Shown: positions 34,701-47,930 of the stretch, piece after piece
Layout of the letters: every line of letters begins with the position of its first letter
Position numbering within the stretch: the first letter of the stretch is position 1
NCBI GenBank assembly: GCA_008360955.1
Contig: LUCM01009277.1
Span: 1-64,000 of the forward strand
DNA: 64,000 nt
Origin: Fasciolopsis buskii
Taxonomy: Eukaryota > Platyhelminthes > Trematoda > Plagiorchiida > Fasciolidae
Direction of reading: 5' to 3'
Made by a program: the position numbers and the translations under genes
The notes under the pieces: generated by a model
Seen by the model: only the letters and a program-made list of their open reading frames with translations
Told to the model about the DNA's origin: nothing
Databases searched by the model: none

Positions 34701-36889
34701 ATCGATGATTTGTTATTCGGAACCAGATGTAGCACAGCAGACGTTCGTCTGACGCGCTGATTGCTGGTCATGATATTGAATTGAAACATCGTCTTGGATA
34801 ACCCAGGGTTATGCGGACGCGTTGCGCACACTTGAATTGACTGCATTCTGTTTATCTATTAGACTACAAAGAACTGATTGGTCAAATTGCTCTAAGTACA
34901 CACAAAATTGTGTTGCAAGCGGGTAGTGTGGCACTAGGAGGGCGGCGAGACAATTAGGAATATTCACAATGAGCTGATGGACAGTAACCATGTCTCCCTT
35001 CAGAGCTGTCACACACTGTTGGGAGTCATTGAGAATGAAATCTGCACAAAAGTGACCCATCAATTTGGATCAGTCCAAAGGGGTTGTAGGGTTTAGTGGT
35101 AACACAGACGGCGAAGGAGCCAAAGTTCGAACCTTGGGTGCGATGATGATATGCACCCTGATGAGCTTTAGTGAGTGTGAAACTCGAGTTTGGTGCTTTC
35201 AAAGTGCAAGGTTGATAAGGAAACCTGCGGTTTGCGCGTTGGGAGGGGAATCCGAAGGGCAGTCGGCCAAACCAAATAACATACTAAAGTTGATATTAGC
35301 GAAGCGATTTTGTGTAGATTGTGTAATCTATCACCTTGTGCTGCGAACTGTTGCCGTTTTGATTTGATGAAGAAAGCTAATTCAAAGATGACGTCCATAA
35401 ATTGACTACACCTAAGGGAACCTGACGAAAAATATAAACTGAAGGATCGCACAGTCCAGAAGTTAAAGTGGGAAGAAAACCATCTTTTCAAGATATCCCA
35501 GAAAAGCGAACGTTTAAAAATGTTTATAAAATGAGCCTTATTTGGGATGAACGCGAAAGAGAACAAGGACCACAGGCTGACAGCATCCTAGCACACCTCA
35601 AAATCACATCTAAAAACACCGTACGATTGTGCCAGCCCCAAGTAATCACGTGTTCGTAGAACATCTAAACTTATGAGAAGGCTTTTGTCAGATCTAAAAC
35701 AAAAAACAATTCAGAAGCGAGGAGAGGAAGAAAAGTCACTTTCGAATTCAAGTGCATCATCTGCAACAACTGTTATAACAATCAAACCGGGAGAAAAGTA
35801 TCAATTCGAAAATATGAAAACAAACTGGCTGCAATAACATTACCCATGACCGGGAAGGATATATAATTCAACTGGGTAAGGCTGAAATTCTGAACCAAGT
35901 TACCACAAAGTAATAAGGGAGATTCTGGAACCCTAGTATTCTTTAAGTCGTCATGACATTAGATGCATCAAATAAGGACCAAGCGGTCTAGCCAACTGAG
36001 ATGGCCGGAAAGTCAAAGCATCTAGACCCACAGTCATAAATATGAATATCCACACAAGTGACAAAACGTAACCGAGAAAACCTAACCACTGAAGCCAAAC
36101 ATCAGGCCTCTGGTGCCAAAGGTCAGGTAGAAGAGAAAAACCTAGCCACGAGACCAAGTTTATGGGAGAGGTCGGAGTGAAAACTAAAGCTAAAACTATG
36201 AATAAATAGAAGCACGATCATCTGGGCGCATACATTAATAATGTCATCTCGGCTAGTGGTGGAAAGCTTACAATCTCAGTGCAAATCTCGACGACCACAA
36301 ACCCGTAAAAGTCAGTAGGTTGATACATTGATAGCGACCCCCACAAGACGGAAGTTAATTGTGCCTATGAAAGTGTGGCGTCAGTCATATAAAGAAATAT
36401 CAAAATTTATGAAACTGATAAAATTTGCAAGCGAAATTTCTAGGTGTGGTCTGAAGGTTTTAAAGCAAGTTTAAGTGTCTTTGTTATGACTTGCCTGATT
36501 AAGCCACTAAATGAATGCAGACAGCCTCAAGCACTAAGAAGGAAAGCAAAAGCTAGATTCAGAATAGGGGCCAAATTATTATATACCGGCACTTCAAGGT
36601 CGCATATATATGCACCATATTGGTAACAGTGTCACGTATGGAAAGGATTGAGTAATTAGTTTAAGGAAAACCATTCCATTCATGTTTTACAGCTTATAAA
36701 ATAGGCCCAAACTATTAACGTGAACCAATATTTGAGTCCAGAGGATTAACTGGCTGAGGTTGAACAAGTGAGCAGTCAGAATTACAACTTTCCAAGAACT
36801 CGGCCTATCTGGATGGATAACCAATATACCCAGATTACTTAACAACTAGAAGTGTGATGTGCTACTGCTGCACTACAGCTGCACTAAAA
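31763..36889. other. no supported gene
   Basis: About 5 kb without a supported gene. Frames of 60-132 codons lack motifs. Two spots were noted: a Trp-rich hydrophobic minus-strand frame (36157-35951), and a B-box-like AAGTTCGAACC near 35125 without the rest of the SINE. Confidence 0.35.
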
Positions 36890-37160
36890 TTACAGCCCAT
36901 TTGTGTCTCGGATTTAGTGTTGCGCAGTGGTCATAAATTCTTGCATTAATACCGTCAACGTTGAGAGGAACAGCAGTACGTGTAGCCCATTCGGATGCGT
37001 CGACTGGCTCCAAGACACCGATAAAAAGTGAAGGACGCAAAGCCTTTCTAACAGGCTGTCAAAAGCCATCGGAGAAAACGTCTCAAGCAACATAAACATT
37101 CCAATATTTATCCCAAAAATAAGCCCCTTAGTGCCTCCCAAACTTTGAGGCACTCTCAGA
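36890..37160 (-). pseudogene. gypsy RT fragment, second lineage (K02A2.6-like)
   Basis: On the minus strand IGVLEPVDASEWATRTAV (about 37023-36970) matches the N-terminal RT segment 'LGVIEPV.FSEWA.P.V.V' of metazoan K02A2.6-type gypsy elements. It is followed by decayed ARIYDHCATLNP, for the region 'IR.C.DY..LN'. Upstream, in another frame, PMAFDSLLERL may stand for 'PYA..P.VE.ELDRL'. No catalytic palm is visible downstream. This lineage differs from copies 1-3, whose corresponding segment reads 'SSSPWSSPLH'. Only one RT piece was found. Confidence 0.72.
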
Positions 37161-38183
37161 TATACATTTTACCCCAGTAAAAACACCCAGCATAATTCTG
37201 GCCACTTTTGCAAATGACCAGCAAAATGTGTACCATATTTATTGGTAAACAGGAGCTTTCCGGCCCACCGTAATCGCTTACTGATATCGCGCAAGACGGA
37301 TGCCCCATAAAATTTATGCGCATTTCCCATCAAGCTATCCTTATCAGTTCGATACAAATTGCCATATCCGTGTAATACCCTGTTACGGAGTCTTGGTATT
37401 CCGGTTTCTACTGAACCGTCTAAATGAGTTGCATATAATTCAAGCAGTATTCTTGGTTTCCGTTACACACAAAAGGACTGATCTGGTAATTGGGGTTCTT
37501 CAGGGGTCCGCAATAAACGGAACTCAATATTAGTTAACATCCAACTTCTACATCCCAGTCACTTTTATGTCCGTAGTCAACCGGTTGTAATATTTCCACT
37601 TTTAAGTTGTACTGGGAAAACAGTTTGTGAGGGAAAGGTATTTTAACTGGCATTGCGCTCGAGTCTGACAGCTGTTTCATTGATTACCTGTGCTTGCGCG
37701 TGGCTGGATCGTGGCAGACAAGTTGCGATCAATACACAGGCATGGCCTAATCAGAAAGCAAGAATGCGAAAATGCAAAGAGAAGGCCATTTTGTGAACTG
37801 GGCTAACCGATCAGAATGAGCGGTCCGGATTGGACAAAATGTGCCACGAACTGAATCACGTGAAATACATCAAACAAGATTGGCCAATCAAAGCGCGACC
37901 TAGACAACCGATGAAACGCTGGCAGTCGCACGGGCGCAACAATGCAGGCAAAGTAACCTATAAATAGTTTATGCGTTTACTCAAGAGATGAGAGTTTCTG
38001 CCGATAGACTCTGGTCGTTTTCACTTGAGATAGCGGGAATGGACGACAACTATCTAGAGATGGGATTGGCTTACTGAAGAGCAGTAAACAGAAGAGAGAA
38101 ACGCTGATACTCGACAGTTACCCCCTTAGTTATGCCGTGAGAAGTACAGTACATACTGGTCTAAAACTGACATATACATACGC
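37161..38183. other. no supported gene
   Basis: Nothing recognised; frames of at most 77 codons. Confidence 0.35.
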
Positions 38184-38209
38184 AATATATATATATATAT
38201 ATATATATA
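38184..38209. repeat. (TA)n microsatellite
   Basis: About 12 TA units after CGCA; second TA tract of the window. Confidence 0.97.
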
Positions 38210-41208
38210 ACTGAGCATGATCATACATGAATCAAATCAACCAAATCTTAAAATAAACTGTACTGAACAAGGTCCAGTAGGAATGAAGACTCACCTCTTC
38301 AGACAGATATCATAAACCAACTCTGACGTACTATTCATCGTACATCTCTTGTAAACTTTGCACGTTAGTCTATTTATATTTTTTGCGGTGGAACGCATCT
38401 AAAACAACAGTAGGAAATAACGCAGCTAGCTTAGGGTCACCATGGACAATTTCGTTTTGTCCATTTGGGTATTTCAGTGTGTTCCATTCATTTTTATCTT
38501 ACTCAGAAAATTTGTCATTTGCTGCCTTAGTACTTCATGCTTGTAATTACCATACGTGTCTCCGGACACAGTGCACAAAAATTATGCCCGTCTTTTTGAT
38601 AGCTAATAAATCTCATTGCCGTTAGATTAAAATGTATTCCCTCTTTAACGGGTTCTTTTAACTTGCTGGAATCAATTGTGTAGTACACAATGATCAAGGA
38701 GCATTTAACTCTGACATTTGTTGCCGGAGAGAGCGCAGCTGACGCTTAATCTACAACAGGGGTTCTGGCGTAGAAGCTACGGCAATCGGTAACTGACATT
38801 TTTGCTGTGAACGTATCAGCTTACGATGTACTAACCCCACTTTTGTCCACGAGTGAGGGCGATACGTTTATCTATTTGGTTACTGGATCCACTTACGCAC
38901 CTGGAGCCCTTGGACATCCTGAAATGACAGGGTAATTACTCGCCTGGAACACTTGTGATTTGAAGTGACCATGGATACTGACGGGCAATGTCTAGAACCG
39001 AAAGTCTCTCAGCAAATGTTGTTGTTGCATTAGGAATGTTCTAAGAAGAGAAAATGGAACTGCTAACTTTAACATTAGGTGGCTCCACTGATAACCTTAG
39101 AACGAAAAGTAATTCATCTTACTCTGGCAGCTCGGGAAGCAGTTCTTCAGTAGTTGAAACACCGCAGCAGGTGTTTTTAAATTCTGTGAAATCGAAGGGC
39201 CTTCAAGAGTAGCAACAACTGTAGGTATGTGAATGGCGCACAGTTGTTGCTTGCCGTAACAGTTCGAAAGTATTGTTGTGCGGAGAGGACAGCTCCGAGA
39301 TTTCCCCAGGTGATCGTTACAGTTTGATAGTCCCAATGTAGTTGTCAGAAAGTACTCGTTAAAATAGACTGTAGGCAGACGTACCATTATTTTTGGATTT
39401 TGCAACCAAATGGCAGAGGCAATAGAATTACTAACTTCTCAGTACTCAGTACGGCGAAGGTCTAATCGCTACCCTTCAGCCATATATCAATTACAACTAC
39501 AAGGCCAAGTGTGAAAAACGAGGTAAAACACTGCTATGAAGCGGTAGGGTTTCAGTAAACCCATCAACATTGACTAGAGGCGCATATTAGGCAAGCATCA
39601 CGCGGTTCGGGGGATTCGTGGTAAACATCAAGTCCCTTAACTGAAAAGCACTTCAAAACTGGATTCGTGTGACATTTCTTCTGTCTTGGGGAATGGAAGG
39701 CACCGTCATTTTTTCACCTGACGCATTATACCAAGGAAAACTATAAGTTACGATGTACCACTACCACGAATATTGCCTTCGGTGCAACCTAACATCCAGT
39801 GTGATACCTTATCTGCTTGGTCTTCGCTGAAGCGAGTGCATCCACCATGACAAGTGCAAGTATAATGCAGAGACTCTTGCCTTTCCGACAGATGTGAAGT
39901 CTCTTCTTGAAAAGAGTTTTTAGTGAGTCGATGAGCTCATTGCAATATTACCCAGTGTCAGATGGTTTGCTCACTCCTCAGTAGAGGACAATCGTGAAAA
40001 CACGGAAGACCAAAGCTGAAATCTACAGCTTAAAATAGACCGAGTGGTTGCGAAGACCCATGAAAAAGGGACGGTCCATCTAGAGGTGACTGATTATTTT
40101 TCCCTTGGGTTTACCAACAGTGTAGTCAAGAACGCACCTTATGTGCTCATCAAGATCGAAGGATGCGTACTTTGTGCTGCCTTCCATTCTTTTGATAATT
40201 ATTCATGACATACTGTGCAATGGTAATTTGGTGTCGTCCGGCTCAGTATCATGTCTCAAACAGTGATACTTTATATGGTTCTATGTTCCTTCGAATGTCT
40301 TAGTTGTGGTTGTCTGTTCACGTTTCTCCTTGTGCATGGGGCCCTAATGACCACGGGTCTGATCCTCTGGCACAATCATCCATGAAGCCTATGATAAAAC
40401 AAGGCGCGTTTAGTAGCAGATACTTCCACTGATCAGTAGGAAGTTCAGGATAAATTTAGTGAAATGGAAGCAGCATGGCATACTTTGGGTCAATTATTTA
40501 TACATGGAGTGCACTGCCGCTACTTATTTCATCAGTTTCCTTGGCGAATGGTAAACAACCTCTATCAATCCCATACAGACCCAGATTCAGAATTATTTTC
40601 CTCGCACTCATTTCTGTTTGCTTTGCATTATTGTATTCACATTTATCCAAAAAAGCAGAAGGGTATTTCTGGAGGTTTTGTTACCTGGTGGGTTGAGTAG
40701 ATACAGGGGACTTGTGGTTTCCTACTGCACAATAGACACACTAACATTGTCATCCATCCGACGTCAATTAGCGTTAAAGTCAACCACTGTCGCTCACAGC
40801 GGCAATCCACAAATCTAGATTGGCACACTGTAAACAGAACACCACCACCTTCGTTGATCCCGGTGATTTCTTTCGGCGCCTCCAAACATTTGTCCTTGAG
40901 TGATTACGACCGTTGAAGGAACCCAGTTTCAGTCGTCCATTGATAGTATCTTATGACTTTAGGTGTGAAAAGTCTACTTAGGGGAAATAATGTATTTTGA
41001 TCGGCCCATTATTCCATTCCTGGTCCCCAAGGTTTGGCTTCTCAAAATGCATTTATGATGTGAATTCATGGCAGGACAGCGATGTCGCCTGTAATGATCA
41101 ATGGTTTATATAAACATTGCTGTGATAAAACTGCGAAGAAACAATTAATGAAAGCAAAATAAAAAAAATCAACCAAAAGGGCTATTAACATTCTTTCGGA
41201 TGGCCTCC
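38210..41208. other. no supported gene
   Basis: About 3 kb with nothing recognised on either strand. The longest frames are 39097-39405 (-, 102 codons) and 40643-40885 (-, 80 codons), without motifs. Confidence 0.35.
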
Positions 41209-41237
41209 AGCTAGTTACCTGACCAAGGTAACTAGCT
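41209..41237. repeat. perfect 12-bp hairpin
   Basis: AGCTAGTTACCT (41209-41220), spacer GACCA, then the exact reverse complement AGGTAACTAGCT (41226-41237). No promoter, tRNA or element context explains it. Confidence 0.95.
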
Positions 41238-43300
41238 TAATAAAAACTCACAAAAAGGGTAGTGTCCAAGACTACCGTGAAGATATGCAAGCTATGTGAC
41301 TTACTAAACGTGTAAAGTATTTCTCTTAACATATTACCCCAAAAGAGCAACTATAATGCCTCCAGGTTGCAGTATTCCAAAGAATCAAAATGAGGTCGAA
41401 AAAAGGTTTAGCCTTTTATTTTCTCGTCACCTGCAAATACTGGGAGTCCCTAATATTTAACTTGACAAGAGCAGTCTACCTTAAAACGCGGTCCATGAGG
41501 AATTGTTCTGGGACGTTCTGCTGCCACGTGTGCTACTTAGGGCAGCTTTTCACAGTGCTGAAGTCACTATCAAATTCAAGATTGATTTATTGAGTTTTCA
41601 TTCCCCTGTGGCCTGAGAGAAATGTAAAATCAAATGTAAAATAATTTACGGACGCTTAAAAGAAGGGAAATGGAAATCCGAAGTTCTTCCATCGAATCTA
41701 GATAAAATACTGAGGGCCGCAAATGGATAAAAGAGTTTCCCTATGGATCTATAGAGTGGATGTAACGAGAATTGATAACGTGACCAGTAGTACCGTTAAA
41801 ATAGTATCAATGTGCTCAAATCAAACACTGGAAATAGAAATCTTTGCAGCAGTCACTGTAATGAGCGCACCAGTACTGTCAACATCAATTACGAATTGTT
41901 GCTGAATTTTATCACCAACAGGGAATGAACTAAACTTTATTTTTGGGTAGGATTGTTAACTGATGGCGACGAATGATGATAGAGTCAGTTGACATGCATC
42001 AGTATGTTTTGGTATTTCGATAACCTGACCAAATATTGTATAGTTCAAAGTGTTTGAACTAGTTAGCATTCTGAAAGTAACATTTGGATCGATAAAGCAA
42101 TTAGTCACAAGAATCACTTTTTCAAGAGAGGTTTTTGCTTAAATCGAGGAGCATTGTTGGTTTGTGGTTTTTGAACCGAATTTATTTCTGAATTTGAATT
42201 TTCGGGAAATCCAGGAGTGAACTTTCGGAGGTATGGATTACTGATTACTCATAAGAATCTGTGAAGTGGCTTTAAAAGATTATCTACATTCCGATACCGC
42301 CCAAAAACTTCCGTTGAATAATAGGATTAAAAAGTGAAAGTAGCTTCCGCTGGAACTCCTGATTATTGATTCCAGCGAATAAAACAGTCCCTAAGTTGGA
42401 TCTTTAATCGAACGCAGAATTTACGACTTTCCACTTGTGTTTGAATATCCACAGTGAACGAACCTCTATCGCGTGAGTTTTTCGTTGCAGCTGATGGGAT
42501 TTAGTCCTGCTAGTTCGGACTTGGCTTCTTTCATGCATGCAAGTCCGCAGAAGTGATGTAGTCTTGTTCACCAATCACATCCACTTTCCCACGGAATCCA
42601 GCAAAAACAGCACTGTTCCTTTCAACGAAAAATCTTAACCACTTTTCAAACCTTCCAAAATAATCCTTAATTCGCTAGCAGGAACTTTAAGATGGATTAA
42701 TTTAAAAGTCTCTGGCTGCATTTTTGAAAAAGTTGTAGCGACACCATTTGCCTAATTATAATACAGCTTCATTGCTAAAACCACAGAATGAATAAGGGTA
42801 GCCTCATGGATCAAGAAGTAAATTTGAACAACTGCATTGTGGTGTTCAATGATAGCGCTAGATCTTGGAATAGAAACACTAAACGGGATGGACCTGCTTT
42901 CCGAAGATTTTGGCAGATAAGAAATAAACGCCAACGAACAACTCGAACGCAGCTGCAATTTTCGCAACCCGAAATACACTCGACCATAGGCTTGTCAACA
43001 TTTAATGAAGACCTCGACGGCAGTTTGGACATTTGAATTGATTCCGTCTGTAGTGATTCTTCACTGAAACTATCGATATCTGAAGAAGACCCGGAAACAT
43101 GTAGACTAGCATCGACACAGGGAAAATCCGATATAGGATTAAAAACAATTTTCGCAACATGTCTGTCATGTAATAAAGCGTCAATAAGATCGAGAATGCA
43201 ATAGTCTTTTGACTAACTGGTTCCTCATAAAGCTTTTCGGTGGCCTCAGTTTGTTATCTCGATGACAGATGGCTTTGGATTACTATGACTATAGTAAATT
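41238..43300. other. no supported gene
   Basis: No gene recognised. Overlapping frames at 42752-43036 on both strands have no known motif. The part nearest 43300 lies downstream of the minus-strand integrase fragment and may include its decayed C-terminus. Confidence 0.35.
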
Positions 43301-43605
43301 TGATCAACGTACGCAGTTCGGGAAGAGCTTTGGTGGACTGATGTCGGTACTGGAGTGTGGTGAATTACGGTATTGCATCAGGAAGTTGTCCACTCGTCGA
43401 TCAAATTCATCACACTTACAACCATTATCTGACTTTCTAAATGCTTTTAAAGTGTGCGCTAGGCTTTCAGCTTTCCTGTTTGATTGAGGGCGTCGTGGTG
43501 GTGTCAACAACAGGCGATAAGCCACCGACATCAAACAGTCATCTACCCTCAGAACAGTGAGATGACTGCCGTTGTCCATGACTGCCGCGTGTGACACATC
43601 TTCAC
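43301..43605 (-). pseudogene. gypsy integrase core fragment, second lineage
   Basis: The minus-strand frame 43597-43304 contains MDNGSHLT, the second catalytic Asp segment ('SDNG.HFT'). It continues with LLLTPPRRPQSNRKAESLAH, matching 'LLTPP.HPQSNGQAER.V' with the third catalytic residue (Glu) kept, and DEFDRRVDNFLMQYRNSPHS, matching 'W...VD.FLLQYRNTPHS'. The end is STDISPPKLFPNCVR for 'TG.SPAELF.GR.LR'. This is the C-terminal half of an integrase core of K02A2.6-type gypsy elements. It is open for 97 codons but truncated on both sides. Confidence 0.88.
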
Positions 43606-44487
43606 AGCTGAAAATCTAGCGAAGTGCAGCACCTATGAGATCTGAGATAGATGACAGTAAAATAAACCTTTGGCCGCCTGAGTACGAACGTCTACTAATG
43701 CAAGATATTTATTCAACAAGGATCCAAAGTAATCGGCATAAACATGCTGCAAGCTTCATAAACCACGGAGTAGCGAGTTCATCGAGAAGACTGAAAGCGG
43801 ACCTATCATGTATAATCGCTGCAACGCTTAGCAACCTGCACTAGCACACTATCGAGTTCCGGTCACCGAAACGTTAGTAGAGCCATCAGGTGTTCCAAAC
43901 GCAGATCTGCTGGAAAAGAGGATATTAACGGAACAGGAAAAACAGTGCAGTGGTTCAAATGTGATACTCAATTGTCGGTTATAGAAATATCGTCCTATGT
44001 TAGCAAAATTTAAGAAACCGTTGCCGGATATCGATCTTACAGCTGTTACAAACACAGGACAAGATAATACGGTAGCATCTTCTGGTCCTAATAACTGATT
44101 CCAGTCAACTCACAGGAAGTAACAGCGTAAGTAAATAATCAAGAACAGGCGACCTTTTAAAAATGACATATGAAACAGAGTAGGGTGAATCAGATTTTTA
44201 ATGGCGTATGTCCTAGAAATGGGCTCAAAAAGAAACGTTTCACCTCTGAGAGACCACTGCGGAAGAATTCACCAGAGAAGAGTGAGGATCGCAAGGGAAT
44301 TTTAGGGCCTCGTAATCGGTCACGATAGTGAGATGGGAACCAAGTAAATACTTTTGTGAGCGCATTACTGCTCAGAGTGCGGCTAGAGCCTATCGTTTGC
44401 TCTGAAATTGTCCCAATTCCTCAAGACTAAGAAGGTAAGAAATACCGGGTACCTAGGAGCAGCTGTGCTCTAGGTCTGCCTCAACCC
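43606..44487. other. no supported gene
   Basis: Nothing recognised. It lies upstream of the integrase fragment, but no zinc-binding domain was found. Confidence 0.35.
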
Positions 44488-44650
44488 CAGTGGGTGGTCA
44501 AACGGATAAGGATGTAGCGTTTGGACATGCAGGCCACGGATTCGAATCCTCTCATTTGGCAGCCTTCTGCAGGTCGCGGCGCTCTTTTTGAAAATGATGT
44601 ACACGGTTACTTCATTAGTAAAGGCGGTAAAAATGAAAGATGAAGAAAGT
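44488..44650 (+). mobile_element. tRNA-derived SINE, copy 4
   Basis: GGGTGGTCAAACGGATAAGG (A box region, about 44492-44511), then CGGATTCGAATCCT (B box, about 44537-44550). The body contains TTGGCAGCC, GTCGCGGCGCTCTTTTTG and AAAATGATGTACACGGTTAC, and the tail is TTAGTAAAGGCGGTAAAAAT. Part of the internal body is shorter than in copies 2 and 3. It lies within a minus-strand frame of 128 codons (44856-44470), which is therefore not called. Confidence 0.87.
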
Positions 44651-47600
44651 GATGCAGCCGTAATACTGGATGACTTTATTCTTGACGGAAAAGAGTGTAA
44701 AACAGCAGTATTGGAAATAAATACTAGCGGCTGTCGGAGTACCTTTTCGTGTAGGGACACCAAGCGAATGGTTTTACATGAAGAAAGACTAAAAAGTGAT
44801 CCCACTATGGTGAAAAACACGGACTGAATTGTGTGCAGTACTGAAAAGAAACTCATCTAGAGATTTAGACGATGATGCCCGGATAAAGCCAAGAGGCGGC
44901 TGGGATCAGTTTGAAAACCATGCCCATTTATCAATTTGCCTGAGCATGCAAGGCTTTGGGTTGAAAATGCACATTTATCAGGGTTAACGGCAACACAATG
45001 CTTACGTAATCGCTCAATCGGTAAACGTAAATGCTCATCATGTTATTCCCTGGTTGGTTCATGCATTGGACGTTGAATAACTCAGGAATAGTTGGATTCG
45101 TTGCGTTCTAAAATAGTGCAGAAGAAACACTAGGACCAAAGGACAAGAACTGACGTCGAGACAGTCCAGATGGATTGTTGATAGTTGTTAACTTATGAGA
45201 TTCTCATCAGGAGTCATTTTTAGGAGTACATCTCGGAGTTCTAGCTTAAGAAATATGCTGATGAAACTGGTGAAAGATATCCTTCGATTCCGACGTGAAG
45301 TAACTGTCCGTTTGAGTAACATGTTCGCTCATATCCGATAGTCAACGCTGATTATCGGGGTTCTATCTTCTTTCTTTAGGGATGTGGCAATTGGAATGTA
45401 AAAAGCAGAAGAGTGCACTGGTGTAAAGACTCCTTTGTCCAATAAATGTTCTGTTGTATTTGTGACTGATTCCGGTAACCCCAGAGATTGGATGTTTCAG
45501 AGAAATTGAGGACTCCGAAACTTCCGGAGTAGCTGGCTGCGCCTTTGTGTCTTTAGTCGCTCAGGATGGAGATACTTTAAAAGGACACTAGGTAAAATTA
45601 ATTACTGAACGTTATCCTCAAGCGGTGTTAGATATTGAGACACAGGAAAACTAGAAACTGGGTGAGTAAACTTTGTACGCGACGTCGACGAAGTACCGCT
45701 GTCATGGCTAAGTGTTTTATCTCTGCTATCTAAACGCATAGAAGTCCGACTACTTGACATAATTGCATGAGCCACCAGAATAAGATGAGAGGGCATGTTC
45801 ATATTGTAATGGAAGCCGCAATCCAAACTAGTCGATTTAACGCATTTAGCAGAATTAAGTAGGGCAGATTCAACCGTCATCACCTAGCCAATTTTAAGTG
45901 GAAAATCACCAAGAGGAAAAAATTGAACTTTCGATGGCTTTCGATGCATTCTATGAAGGTGATGATTTAGCTTAAGTATTTGAGTAACTAATAGTCTGTG
46001 CTAACACAATTTGGTGACCTAAAACGGCAAGATCTGCTGAAGGTTTATTTTTTACGTGAATACAGTTAACTCGAAGTAGGAGAAGGAAAATGCCTTGTTT
46101 GTTCACAGAATTAAAGGCGAGTATGTACGGTGGAAATTGAGCCCACACCTATTAATAGGAATGGGTGAACAGTGTCGCCTGCATGATTGCATTAGCGCGT
46201 TTTCTAACAGTTGCTGGGATTACAATCTACATTCTCTTTGACAATTATAAATTAATGCCAGAATGTGGGGGCCGAATATGCTCATGTGTGGGATTACTGA
46301 CAAAAATAGTTATGTGGAACGGGAATTTATTGCCCTACAAAATCACAGCTATCTAAAGGAATCTCACCCTAAATTTATCAGACTTATATGGTCGCTTTTT
46401 TTAATCAACGCTATTTTTGAATGCAAATGAATGAGGAATATTCAACTAATCTTAGGCTTGTACCAAACTGTTGTTACTAAATAAAATCTGTGAACTAGTG
46501 TTGGTTGGGTTATTAGCATGTTAATTTTGATCACAGACCTGACATGTATGCCGGACAACATGACCACGGAGGAAAGACAGTTTCTTGAGAAGATTTCGAC
46601 CAATAATTTTGGAAACCAGGATACATCCAAACTGAATCCCTAAGTGATCAGTGAAGTTCCAATATTCTGCTTCAGTGTGACATGCAGAAATAAAAGCACA
46701 AATATCTTTCGCATCATTTCGATGGAGCTGATGAAATTTGGTCTGTTCCGCGGTCTTAAATTCGGCCGGCTAAATATGACGAGCTATGCACATTTGAATA
46801 CTTGCTATTATTTCGGGAAATAACTAAGCATTATTGTCAGTGATGTCATCTTTCGACAGACACATGGAAAAACGTCGGTTTTTTGTCTGTCAAAAATCTT
46901 TTCACAGACAGTTATTTGGGTTCAAAAATTTCAAAATAACTATCAATTACATCACCATGAATCAACAAAGTCAAGTAACTGTGAGCGATACAATAGCATG
47001 TCTTAAAAAAATCACTATGGTTTCAAGTATGAATTTTTAATGTGGGCTATTGAATTTCGCCAATGAATGAATACCGGGGACAAAATGTAATAGATGACAA
47101 CTTTCTTTGTCCCAGTGGTTTCCATTAGTACTAGTTAATTTACAGACGAAGCTTTTGCAGGTGATCAGCAACATTAAGAGGATAACGGTTATTTAATTTG
47201 GTTTAGTTTGCCAAAGTCAATTCAGCAATAAAACATCAATCACTTGTGCAGTTTGGGTTTATAAACGAAGAAAGTCTGGAGGAGTCTGTTTGAGGTCTCT
47301 TTGATGCCCATTAAAAACACAGACAAATCCTATTGTTTTACAATGGTCCGCTTGGAGTTTCCCAAGAGTTCTCTTGTTGTCAGTTATTCTGGCCTGGTGT
47401 TTGTTTGGGGTGCCATTTGCTCCATGGGACACTCGATAGAATCCATTTACACATGAGTCATGGAAGACACACAATTGACTTCAGTGTGCGTGTGACATTT
47501 TTAGTTCTGGCGCAACTTGAATGAATCACAATAAACCACTGATTTCGTTGTTAGTTATTGTGTAATCTTTCGAAGTATCAAACTTTTGATGTCGGATTAC

Positions 47601-47930
47601 TGGCTGCTGGAATAAGGTTAGAAAAACTCGGAACTATCAAAATCAATTGGTTTAATGATAGGTTAATAAACCTGAACGACCAGGATGTCTATGGTGAGCA
47701 GTCTCATCGTCCAGTTCAAACTTTGACGCATTTATCTCCCCAACAGATTAAGGTTTATATTTCTGAGTGCACATGACTTACTTCCTCCGTTGTAACTGAC
47801 TTTGGAGGGTCACAACTTCAATGAATCGTTTTGCAGTTCCCGAATCTGGAATCTTTGTTGGATTGCTACCATCTCGGAGATCACCAGAATTAAAATATCC
47901 AATTAGTAAATTGTCTGCACGTCCCTAGAA
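44651..47930. other. no supported gene
   Basis: About 3.3 kb with nothing recognised. Frames of up to 93 codons (45602-45883, -) lack motifs. The part before 47935 is downstream of the next minus-strand integrase fragment and could hold unrecognisable remains of it. Confidence 0.35.

Noticed and set aside
35084..35125. TTAGTGGTAACACAG and AAGTTCGAACC at tRNA-like spacing, possible fifth SINE
   Set aside because: No cloverleaf, no SINE body and no A-rich tail follow.
35168..35566. 132-codon minus-strand frame
   Set aside because: No motif, biased composition (Phe/Ser-rich), compatible with chance.
44470..44856. 128-codon minus-strand frame
   Set aside because: It overlaps SINE copy 4 on the opposite strand and has no domain.
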